DNA of 5,757 nucleotides from NCBI GenBank assembly GCA_025462985.1, contig JAOAPP010000093.1:1-5757 (forward strand), given 5' to 3'. Both the position numbers and the translations under genes were made by a program. The notes beneath the pieces are model-generated. The model made no database searches, was not told the DNA's origin, and saw nothing but the letters and a program-made list of their open reading frames with translations. This document shows positions 1-5,008 of this stretch, in pieces (position 1 is the first letter of the stretch; each line of letters opens with the position of its first letter). Source of the stretch: Bryobacterales bacterium (GTDB taxonomy: Bacteria; Acidobacteriota; Terriglobia; Bryobacterales; Bryobacteraceae).

Positions 1-2
1 TC

Positions 3-284
3 GTTGACTCCGACTTTTGTTGTACGTCATATCCGATTCAACAACGGCCGGTCGTTTATCGACCCGGAAAACCGCTGCAGCGGTTCACGGGAGATGGCAG
101 AGCGATTTTTGAGTGGCGGTTTGTGGGCGGCGGCAAACAGGTGTCGATCTATCAAAGCTTTCTTCACGGCACCTCCGCTCAACACTACGAGCTGCACGAT
201 TCTAAGACCGGTCGGCTAATCGACAAGTGGGACGGGGATCTCACCATGAAAGCTCCGAAATGGACCAAAGGGTTAAAGTCTTAG
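3..284 (+). CDS. C-terminal fragment of an uncharacterised protein (5' end outside window)
   Basis: The frame starting at base 3 is open from the window edge to a TAG at 282-284, giving about 93 residues of a longer protein. The visible part is polar and rich in aromatic residues. It contains the stretches IFEWRFVGGGKQVSIYQSF and HYELHDSKTGRLIDKWDGDL and ends in APKWTKGLKS. The alternation of short strands with turns (GDGRAIFEWRF, KQVSIYQ, HYELHDSKTGRLID) looks like a beta-rich or propeller-like C-terminus. I recall similar endings in unannotated acidobacterial proteins, but I cannot name a function. No membrane segment is visible in this part. The gene is judged real because the frame is continuous, its composition is protein-like, and the competing overlapping frame from base 4 reads as low-complexity Arg/Ser-rich sequence. 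No gene follows on the same strand for more than 500 bp. Confidence 0.6.
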   Translation, partial: VDSDFCCTSYPIQQRPVVYRPGKPLQRFTGDGRAIFEWRFVGGGKQVSIYQSFLHGTSAQHYELHDSKTGRLIDKWDGDLTMKAPKWTKGLKS

Positions 285-358
285 CAATGTTGTCGCATGA
301 ACCCCATTGATTACCGAGGACGAACCCTCCTCAGTGCCGACTGCCCGAAAGCTGCTCA

Positions 359-726
359 TACAGACAACAGCCAAGTCGATCGATTTACTTGGGAGTACGG
401 GAATTGAGGCTTTCCGGACTTAGGCTTTAGTCGGCCGCCGGCCGGTTCCATTCCGAGAGCCAGGAGGTTCATGCCTCCCGCGTTGTTTGGATCGTATGAG
501 CCCGGTTGGTCTGGCGGCGGTTAGCGCTCCGAGGCTCTCTGAGTAGATGCCGTTGCGTGAGCCGAATACAACAGTGTGTAGACGACAACATCCTCCTTCT
601 GCGCCTTCGCGACGACGTCCTTCGTCATGACGGCGACCGGGACCAAAACCTCGCGAGCCCGCGTATGAAATCGCGGCTCTTGCGCCCACACCGTGACGGC
701 AACTAGTAGAAAGACGCTTTGGCCAT
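359..726 (-). pseudogene. Decayed remnant of a secreted VWFA-related (acidobacterial) protein
   Basis: No intact gene is present, but the minus strand holds recognisable protein remains. An ATG at 726 opens MAKAS and then hits a stop at 703-705. One frame over, from about 715 downward, a signal-peptide-like stretch reads VFLLVAVTVWAQEP, followed by FHTRAREVLVPVAVMTKD. This resembles the N-terminus of VWFA-related acidobacterial proteins (TIGR03436 type). The same frame continues directly into VVAKAQKEDVVVYTLLYSAHA, which resembles the end of the VWA domain, normally well over 100 residues further on. The metal-binding VWA core is therefore missing. A TAA at 521-523 interrupts the frame, after which PPPDQPGSYDPNNAGGMNLL continues before a final stop at 356-358. 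I infer a frameshift, an internal deletion and a nonsense mutation. The family match is from memory of motifs, not a search, and the alternative is chance resemblance. Confidence 0.5.
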
Positions 727-790
727 TTCACTATGCGCAGCGACCCATGCCGAGCGCCTCCCGTTTCGTAAGACGGCCCGAGCGAATCTC

Positions 791-804
791 ACCGTTGTAA
801 CCAT
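791..804. promoter_or_regulatory. Candidate second MarR operator (partial copy)
   Basis: The 14 bases here contain CGTTGTAAC (793-801). This is identical to the core of the reverse complement of the palindrome in the marR promoter at 1251-1264, and 10 of 14 positions agree overall. The inner GTT-GT-AAC is itself palindromic, while the outer arms have lost symmetry. It lies 6 bp before the GTG start of the GlcG/HbpS-like gene, where a bound repressor would block either transcription or ribosome access. Its role is inferred from sequence similarity only. Confidence 0.4.
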
Positions 805-810
805 AAGGAT

Positions 811-1236
811 GTGATCCAACAACAAACCGTTGAATACGCCGAAGCGCGGCGAGCCATCGATGCGCTCACGGCCGAAATTCAAAAGCGTGGCAAGGCAGGC
901 GTTATCGCAGTTTCTGACCAGCACGGTGAACTCATCGCGCTCGCCCGGATGGATGGAGCGCCGCTCTCCTCTATCACGATCGCCATCAACAAAGCCTATT
1001 CCGCCGCGCGCGAGCGTAAACCCAGCAAAAGCATCGGCGACGCTGCCCGACATCCAGAGAAAGGTTTCGATATCGGCTACTTCGGCGACCCGCACTTCAC
1101 CGGGTGGGGCGGCGGTGTCCCCGTCTGGTCCGAAGGCCAAGTCGTCGGGGCCATTGCGGTCAGCGGCCTGCCGCAGACTGAGGACATGGAGCTTGCCGCT
1201 TGGGCGGCGGATCTGATCTCCAACCCCCAAAACTAA
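811..1236 (+). CDS. GlcG/HbpS-family (DUF336) small heme-binding-like protein
   Basis: This encodes a 141-residue protein that fits the GlcG/HbpS family (PF03928) over its whole length. Family hallmarks are AVSDQHGELIALARMDGAP (33-51), followed by the helix with INKAYSA (59-65), and then GGVPV plus GQVVGAIAVSGLPQTEDMELA (100-129) near the end. There is no signal peptide or membrane segment, so it is expected in the cytoplasm. Family members form oligomers; Streptomyces HbpS binds heme and takes part in redox sensing, whereas GlcG itself has no firmly known activity. The substrate here is unknown. GTG at 811 is the only plausible start: the frame is closed by TAA at 769-771 and contains no other start codon before 811. 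AAGGA lies at 805-809, unusually close to the start. The next gene, marR, begins 40 bp downstream with its own promoter. A partial MarR-operator copy lies just upstream, so co-regulation is plausible. Confidence 0.85.
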   Translation: MIQQQTVEYAEARRAIDALTAEIQKRGKAGVIAVSDQHGELIALARMDGAPLSSITIAINKAYSAARERKPSKSIGDAARHPEKGFDIGYFGDPHFTGWGGGVPVWSEGQVVGAIAVSGLPQTEDMELAAWAADLISNPQN

Positions 1237-1241
1237 TCCTC

Positions 1242-1270
1242 TTGACAATAGTCGTTACAACGACAATAAT
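1242..1270 (+). promoter_or_regulatory. Sigma-70-type promoter of marR-yceI
   Basis: The -35 box TTGACA (1242-1247) matches consensus exactly. A 17-bp spacer separates it from AATAAT (1265-1270), which matches five of six bases of the -10 consensus. It lies in the 40-bp gap between the GlcG/HbpS-like gene and marR. The expected start point, about 7 bases after the -10 box, falls on or beside the ATG at 1277. Confidence 0.8.
1251..1264. promoter_or_regulatory. MarR operator: perfect palindrome GTCGTT-AC-AACGAC
   Basis: Six-base arms GTCGTT and AACGAC flank AC. The site fills most of the spacer between the -35 and -10 boxes, so a protein bound here would occlude RNA polymerase. MarR proteins are dimers that bind palindromes of this size and usually repress their own promoter, so autoregulation by the gene at 1277 is the natural reading. 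Binding itself is inferred. Confidence 0.7.
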
Positions 1271-1276
1271 TGAATC

Positions 1277-1750
1277 ATGGCGGGGCTAGCCGACGAGATC
1301 CGGATGACAAAGCCATTCGCGGTGCAAGAGGAAGAGGCAAGCCTCAGCATCCTCCGCACCTGCGAACTCCTCCAGCAGCGAACGCTGGCTCTCATCAAAT
1401 GCTTCGACCTGACCGGCCCCCAGTACAACGTGCTTCGCATCTTGAGGGGCTCTTCCCCGGAAGGGCTTCCCTGCGGCCAGATCTCTGAACGAATGATTAC
1501 CCGGGACCCTGACATCACGCGGCTTCTGGACCGCCTTGAAACCCGCGGGCTTATCAATCGGGTGCGCGGAGATCAGGATCGCCGGGTCGTCGTCGCAACC
1601 ATCACTCCGGAAGGTTTACGCCTGCTGCAGGAGATCGATCCTGTACTCGTCGCACACCATCGCCGGCAATTTTCCACCCTGAACAAAACCGAACTTCGTG
1701 AACTGATCCGGCTGTTGGAGTTGGTTCGCGAGGGATCAACCAACGATTAA
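1277..1750 (+). CDS. MarR-family transcriptional regulator
   Basis: This encodes a 157-residue winged-helix repressor of normal MarR length. The signature lies at DPDITRLLDRLETRGLINRV (residues 78-96; the recognition helix is roughly 79-92), followed by the wing GDQDRRVVVATITPEG (98-113). Helices at about 20-55 and 114-152 form the dimer interface. MarR proteins bind small phenolic or oxidant ligands and release DNA, but the ligand cannot be told from sequence. Three cysteines (C29, C42, C66) leave room for thiol-based sensing, which is unproven. Two starts are possible. ATG 1277 coincides with the expected transcription start, implying a leaderless message; ATG 1304 (MTKPFAV) would give 148 residues but has only a weak upstream GAG. 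I keep 1277. Its own promoter contains a perfect palindromic operator, so it probably represses itself and the downstream yceI. Confidence 0.9.
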   Translation: MAGLADEIRMTKPFAVQEEEASLSILRTCELLQQRTLALIKCFDLTGPQYNVLRILRGSSPEGLPCGQISERMITRDPDITRLLDRLETRGLINRVRGDQDRRVVVATITPEGLRLLQEIDPVLVAHHRRQFSTLNKTELRELIRLLELVREGSTND

Positions 1751-1754
1751 GGAG
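1749..1754 (+). promoter_or_regulatory. Strong Shine-Dalgarno of yceI overlapping the marR stop
   Basis: AAGGAG begins within the marR TAA (1748-1750) and ends 6 bp before the yceI ATG at 1761. The overlap implies co-transcription and possible translational coupling of the two genes. Confidence 0.8.
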
Positions 1755-1760
1755 AAGACC

Positions 1761-2306
1761 ATGAAAGAGACCTATACGATCGACCCGGCTCACTCGAGCA
1801 TTCGCTTCAGCATCCGTCACATGATGGTGAGCAACGTTCGCGGAGCCTTCCGTGGGGTGAAAGGAACTATCATCCATGACACGGAGAACCCCGCCAACTC
1901 CAGAGTCGAGGCCGAGATCGACGTAAACACCCTCAGCACTCTCGACGAGAAGCGGGATGAACACCTGAAGAGCGCGGACTTTTTCGAGACCGAGAAGTAT
2001 CCGACCATGAAGTTCGTCAGCACGAAGGTTGAAAAGGTGAGCGACGAGGAGTACAAAGTGACTGGCGACCTTACGATTCACGGTGTCACCAAGCAAGTTG
2101 TACTAACGATTGACGAAGTCTCCCCTGAAGGCAAGGATCCGTGGGGTAATATCAGAATCGGCGCATCCGCCAAGGGGAAGATAAAGCGCAAGGATTTCGG
2201 CCTGAATTGGAGCGCTCCGCTCGAGACCGGTGGCGTTCTGGTCGGTGACGAAGTGAAGCTCGAGTTTGATATCGAGGCGATCAAAGCTCAGCCGGTGGCT
2301 GCTTAA
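1761..2306 (+). CDS. yceI: YceI-family lipid-binding-like protein (cytoplasmic form)
   Basis: This encodes 181 residues covering the complete YceI domain (PF04264). Family blocks in order are YTIDPAHSSIRFSIRHMMVSNVRGAF (5-30), the DEKRDEHLKSADFFETEKYP block (62-81) leading into TMKFVST, LTIHGVTKQV (104-113), and the C-terminal FGLNWSAPLETGGVLVGDEV block (146-165). The fold is a lipocalin-like beta barrel; a Thermus homologue (TT1927b) binds a polyisoprenoid chain. Escherichia coli YceI is periplasmic, but this protein begins directly at the domain with no signal peptide, so it should be cytoplasmic. The ligand and pathway are unknown. ATG 1761 is fixed by AAGGAG at 1749-1754. The 10-bp gap after marR makes a two-gene operon under the palindrome-controlled promoter at 1242-1270. 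The 3' end overlaps the convergent topoisomerase gene by 3 bp. Confidence 0.93.
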   Translation: MKETYTIDPAHSSIRFSIRHMMVSNVRGAFRGVKGTIIHDTENPANSRVEAEIDVNTLSTLDEKRDEHLKSADFFETEKYPTMKFVSTKVEKVSDEEYKVTGDLTIHGVTKQVVLTIDEVSPEGKDPWGNIRIGASAKGKIKRKDFGLNWSAPLETGGVLVGDEVKLEFDIEAIKAQPVAA

Positions 2307-2311
2307 GCAGC
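2298..2311. repeat. 14-bp palindrome spanning two overlapping convergent stop codons
   Basis: GCTGCTTAAGCAGC is a perfect palindrome. Its centre TTAA supplies the yceI stop (2304-2306) and, on the other strand, the topoisomerase stop (2303-2305). As RNA it can fold into a GC-rich 5-bp stem with a TTAA loop from either direction. It encodes Ala-Ala at the end of both proteins. It may act as a weak bidirectional terminator, but there is no clear U-run. Confidence 0.5.
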
Positions 2312-3379
2312 TTTAGCTCTGGCCCGCTTCAACGGAGTGAGCAGGGCAAGAACAATGCGTTCGTAAAACTGGCTGGTGCGGCCCTGCCTGAGATTCTCCG
2401 CGAACTCGTGCAATTTGCCGGCGGCATAACAATCCATTACCGATGGATGTATATAGTACTTCCTGCATGTCGCCGGCTTGTTGCCCAATTTTGAAGCCAC
2501 TTGTTTGACTACCTCCACCAGTGCCGCTTTGGTGGCTTGGTCTTTCTCCTGAAGGGCGCATTTCTCCAGCAGGAAGCTGGCCGCCAGGCAGGTTCCGCCC
2601 CATGTACGGAAGTCTTTGGCTGTAAAGTCCCCGCCGCTGATCTCCTTCAAATACTCATTCACTTCCCCGGAGTCCACGCTTTGCGGTGTGCCGCCGTCGC
2701 CAATGTATTCAAAAAGGCAGCTTCCCGGAATGTCCTTGCAGCGTTTTATGATCCGAGCCAGCTGTGCATCCTGCACTGTGATCTCGTGGTTCTGTCCGCT
2801 CTTGCCTCGAAACTTGAATTTCAGGCGGTCACCCAGCACCTGCACGTGTTGATTTCGAAGGGTCGTTAAGCCGAACGAGCCGTTTTCTTCGGCATACTCT
2901 TCATTGCCGATCCGGATGTAAGTCGCCTCCAGCAACTTCACCAGGGCTGCCAGAAGCTTACGTCTTGGCATACCCTTTCGGTTAAGGTCCCGCTCGATGG
3001 CCTTCCGGATACGAGGGAGAGCTCTGCCGAACGCGCGCATCCGGTCAAATTTGACCAAGTCGCGCACCCGCCTGTACTCGGGATGGTAACGATACTGCTT
3101 TCGCCCCTTTGCATCCCACCCGACCGCCTGAATGTGCCCGTTCGGATCCGGGCTGATCCAAACGGAGGTCCAGGCCGGGGGAATGACAAGGCTCTTGATC
3201 CTCGCCAGTGTCTCCTCGTCCGTTATGGGCTGATCTTCAGGATCGATGTAAACCCAATCCGTGCCCGACTGGCGACGTCGGATGCCGGGCCCTTTGGGAA
3301 TCCGGTACCGCAACCCGGCCAGCCGGGCTGATTTCACCTCGTCGGGAACACTGATTGTTGTCACAGCGGAGGATGCCAT
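2303..3379 (-). CDS. Type IB DNA topoisomerase (poxvirus/Deinococcus-like)
   Basis: This encodes a 358-residue enzyme that nicks one DNA strand through a 3'-phosphotyrosine and relaxes supercoils of either sign without ATP or metal. The N-terminal DNA-clamp domain spans roughly residues 20-105 (RYRIPKGPGIRRR, WVYIDPEDQPITDEETLARI, IPPAWTSVWISPDPNGHIQAVGWDAKGRKQYRYHP; listed as separate blocks). The catalytic domain follows with a full active site by motif: R156 in YIRIGNEEYA, K193 in FRGKSG, R258 in KDFRTWGGT, N300 in LGNKPA and Y309 in CRKYYIHP. Vaccinia enzyme has His at the N300 position; the Deinococcus radiodurans enzyme has Asn, so this is the bacterial variant and not a defect. No signal peptide is present, and the length is normal for bacterial members. 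ATG at 3379 is chosen because the conserved region begins soon after it, although I see no Shine-Dalgarno upstream. The gene diverges from the HAD gene across 81 bp. Confidence 0.95.
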   Translation of the reverse strand: MASSAVTTISVPDEVKSARLAGLRYRIPKGPGIRRRQSGTDWVYIDPEDQPITDEETLARIKSLVIPPAWTSVWISPDPNGHIQAVGWDAKGRKQYRYHPEYRRVRDLVKFDRMRAFGRALPRIRKAIERDLNRKGMPRRKLLAALVKLLEATYIRIGNEEYAEENGSFGLTTLRNQHVQVLGDRLKFKFRGKSGQNHEITVQDAQLARIIKRCKDIPGSCLFEYIGDGGTPQSVDSGEVNEYLKEISGGDFTAKDFRTWGGTCLAASFLLEKCALQEKDQATKAALVEVVKQVASKLGNKPATCRKYYIHPSVMDCYAAGKLHEFAENLRQGRTSQFYERIVLALLTPLKRARAKAA

Positions 3380-3460
3380 GTAAGTTGTATGACGCCGCAG
3401 GAGGGCGAAACACTACTTTGATAACGCCGTCAGACAACCGGTGCTAAAAAGAGAGGGCTC

Positions 3461-4150
3461 ATGCCAACAGCAGTGATCTTCGACATTGACGGAACGATCC
3501 TGGACTCAGTGGACTTACATGCCAAAGCCTGGCAGGAGGCCTTCCATCACTTCGGCCACGACGTGTCGTTCGATGAAGTCCGAAGCCAGATCGGGAAAGG
3601 GGGCGATCAACTGGTTCCCGTGTTCCTAAGCGACGAAGAACTGAAAACAATCGGTAAAGAAATCCAGGAGTACCGGTCTCAGCTCTTCAAAGAGAAGTAT
3701 CTCCCGCAGGTTAAACCCTTTCCCAAGGTTCGAGAACTCTTCCAGACTGTCCTCGAACACGGCCAGAAACTGGCCCTCGCGTCCTCAGCCCAGGGCGACG
3801 AACTGGAACAGTACGAACGAATCGCTCATGTTGAAGACCTGGTCCATGTTGAGACCTCGTCAGCTGACGCGGAACGATCGAAACCGCACCCCGATATTTT
3901 CGAGGCCGCGTTGGATCGGCTCGGGAAGGATATTTCGAAGGAGGAAGTGATCGTGGTGGGAGACAGCCCTTATGACGCTGAGGCCGCCAAGCGAGCGGGG
4001 CTGCGAACCATTGGCGTTCTCAGCGGTGGGTTCCCGGAATCAAGCCTCCGCGAAGCCGGCTGTATCGCGATCTACGACGGACCTGCCGACCTGCTACGTC
4101 GCTACGAAGAATCACCGCTCCGGGAAAAACGAACGACGGCTTCAGTCTAG
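3461..4150 (+). CDS. HAD-superfamily hydrolase, phosphoglycolate phosphatase/beta-PGM-like
   Basis: This encodes 229 residues with all four HAD motifs. Motif I is FDIDGTILDS with nucleophile D8 and acid D10. Motif II is LALASS (S108). Motif III is K141 in SKPHPDIF. Motif IV is VVGDSPYDAEAAKRAG with D168 and D172. A helical C1 cap lies at about 15-85 (HAKAWQEAFHHFGHDVSFDE and following), placing it in subfamily IA with phosphoglycolate phosphatases and beta-phosphoglucomutase-like enzymes. It should remove phosphate from a small phosphometabolite in the cytoplasm; the substrate cannot be assigned, and annotation as gph or pgmB would be overreach. ATG 3461 is supported by GAGAGG at 3451-3456, 4 bp upstream, and by motif I lying at the very N-terminus as usual. 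It diverges from the topoisomerase gene and has no same-strand partner nearby. Confidence 0.92.
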   Translation: MPTAVIFDIDGTILDSVDLHAKAWQEAFHHFGHDVSFDEVRSQIGKGGDQLVPVFLSDEELKTIGKEIQEYRSQLFKEKYLPQVKPFPKVRELFQTVLEHGQKLALASSAQGDELEQYERIAHVEDLVHVETSSADAERSKPHPDIFEAALDRLGKDISKEEVIVVGDSPYDAEAAKRAGLRTIGVLSGGFPESSLREAGCIAIYDGPADLLRRYEESPLREKRTTASV

Positions 4151-4356
4151 TACAAAGTCCCCAACACCCGCGTGCAAAACGCTAGGATGCAGAAAGTAAA
4201 GAACAAGATATCATTGTTCCAAAACACGAAGGCCGTTGCCAGGCACAAAAGGGCGAGCTGAGATCTGGGATCTAAAGACCAGTCGAACATTTGGTTTAAG
4301 ACTCATAGTGCCAGAATCTCCCGCTGAATCGCTACATGTTCGTTGACTTTTTACAT

Positions 4357-4382
4357 GGAGGCGGAAATATTTTCTCGCCTCC
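4357..4382. terminator. Strong hairpin between convergent genes, possible bidirectional terminator
   Basis: GGAGGCG (4357-4363) pairs perfectly with CGCCTCC (4376-4382). Inside, GAAA (4364-4367) pairs with TTTC (4371-4374) with one unpaired T, giving an 11-bp stem and a 3-base loop. It lies 18 bp beyond the end of the minus-strand gene and about 205 bp beyond the HAD gene. Neither flank has a proper U-run on the transcribed strand, so it may instead protect 3' ends. The rest of 4151-4400 shows no gene. Confidence 0.5.
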
Positions 4383-4400
4383 GTTGGGCTAACATGGCGC

Positions 4401-4844
4401 TTACTTTGACGCAGTCTTAATATTGACCGCGATCTTGGTCTGGTTCTGAGGGTTCAGCGAAGCGATGGCTGACTCGGACTCCTTCGGGAGCGGGAAGCTG
4501 AAAGTGCGGTCACCCGACACCTCGCTGATGGACCGCACCCTATACTGGCCGTTCACGTTCAATAGGGTCAAGCGGCCACTCTCCCCTGAACTCCGCTCAT
4601 ATGTGGTTATGGGCACCACAAAATTGAGGGTCCGTTGATTTCCGGATATCCGGATGACTCGGAATGTGTCTGCAGCCGTCGGAAATCGCACCTGGTAATC
4701 GCCCGGCTCGAGCACGGTGCTTCCCCAGCGCGCCTGCACAGGAAGTTTGAAGCTGGCGGACTGCGCGTTTGCGCTCGCCGCAGTGAGGCCGAACAAACCA
4801 GTTAGAATTGCGAGTCCAAATACCGATCTGCGAAAGATGTTCAT
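4401..4844 (-). CDS. Small secreted beta-rich protein of unknown function
   Basis: This encodes 147 residues beginning MNIFRRSVFG. A classical signal peptide (basic NIFRR, hydrophobic core at 8-22, then AASANA) predicts cleavage after residue 27, before QSASF. The mature part of about 120 residues is polar and appears rich in beta strands: FKLPVQARWGSTVLEPGDYQV (32-52), FRVIRIS, TLNFVVPITTY, RLTLLNVNGQYRVRSIS and TKIAVNIKTASK. I recall small exported proteins with a similar opening (hydrophobic strand, WG, LxPGDY) in Acidobacteriota, but I know no function. It lacks a lipobox, transmembrane helix or enzyme motif. An ATG 30 bases upstream (4874) would add MNPSPEKEKT before the signal peptide; I reject it because AAAAGGAAAA at 4849-4858 is well placed for 4844. 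The gene diverges from the wHTH/TPR regulator across about 165 bp. Confidence 0.85.
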   Translation of the reverse strand: MNIFRRSVFGLAILTGLFGLTAASANAQSASFKLPVQARWGSTVLEPGDYQVRFPTAADTFRVIRISGNQRTLNFVVPITTYERSSGESGRLTLLNVNGQYRVRSISEVSGDRTFSFPLPKESESAIASLNPQNQTKIAVNIKTASK

Positions 4845-4848
4845 TGTC

Positions 4849-4858
4849 TTTTCCTTTT
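4849..4858 (-). promoter_or_regulatory. Purine-rich ribosome binding site deciding the start at 4844
   Basis: On the minus strand this reads AAAAGGAAAA, with its AGGA core about 7 bases before the ATG at 4844. The upstream ATG at 4874 has no comparable site, so the shorter start, which puts the signal peptide at the true N-terminus, is preferred. Confidence 0.7.
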
Positions 4859-4866
4859 CTGGTGAA

Positions 4867-4881
4867 GGGTTCATGGAACCC
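4867..4881. repeat. Inverted repeat GGGTTC-ATG-GAACCC in the leader of the secreted-protein gene
   Basis: Perfect 6-base arms surround a 3-base centre, 23 bp before the start codon at 4844. The upstream alternative ATG of the minus-strand gene (4872-4874) lies across the arm and loop. It could be a regulator site in the divergent intergenic region or a small leader hairpin; the sequence alone does not decide. Confidence 0.4.
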
Positions 4882-5008
4882 GTTCGCTTTTACTTCGTAC
4901 AAGACATAGATACGGCCGATCCGTCTAAGCAGAAACTCAGGAGGATGTCAGCAAAATGTAAGCTGCCTGATCGGTATGCCTCAACGTTGGCCGATAACGA
5001 AACTAACA

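Noticed and set aside
316..332. GAGGA-N7-TCCTC hairpin after the first gene, considered as a terminator
   Set aside because: Only a 5-bp stem with a 7-base loop and no U-run, so it is within chance expectation.
420..731. 103-residue minus-strand frame in the 285-810 gap
   Set aside because: Its product is Arg/Gly-rich and motif-free, while the neighbouring minus-strand frame carries the VWFA-like remnant.
703..1248. 181-residue open frame on the minus strand, opposite the GlcG/HbpS-like gene
   Set aside because: It is the shadow of a well-recognised family member on the plus strand and shows no family motif of its own. Only its last few codons (MAKASFY) overlap the relic gene start.
1602..2096. 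164-residue minus-strand frame across marR and yceI
   Set aside because: Both plus-strand genes match known families over their full length; this frame has no recognisable domain.
4261..4273. AGATC-N3-GATCT inverted repeat in the 4151-4400 spacer
   Set aside because: Short, without a promoter or neighbouring start codon to give it a role.
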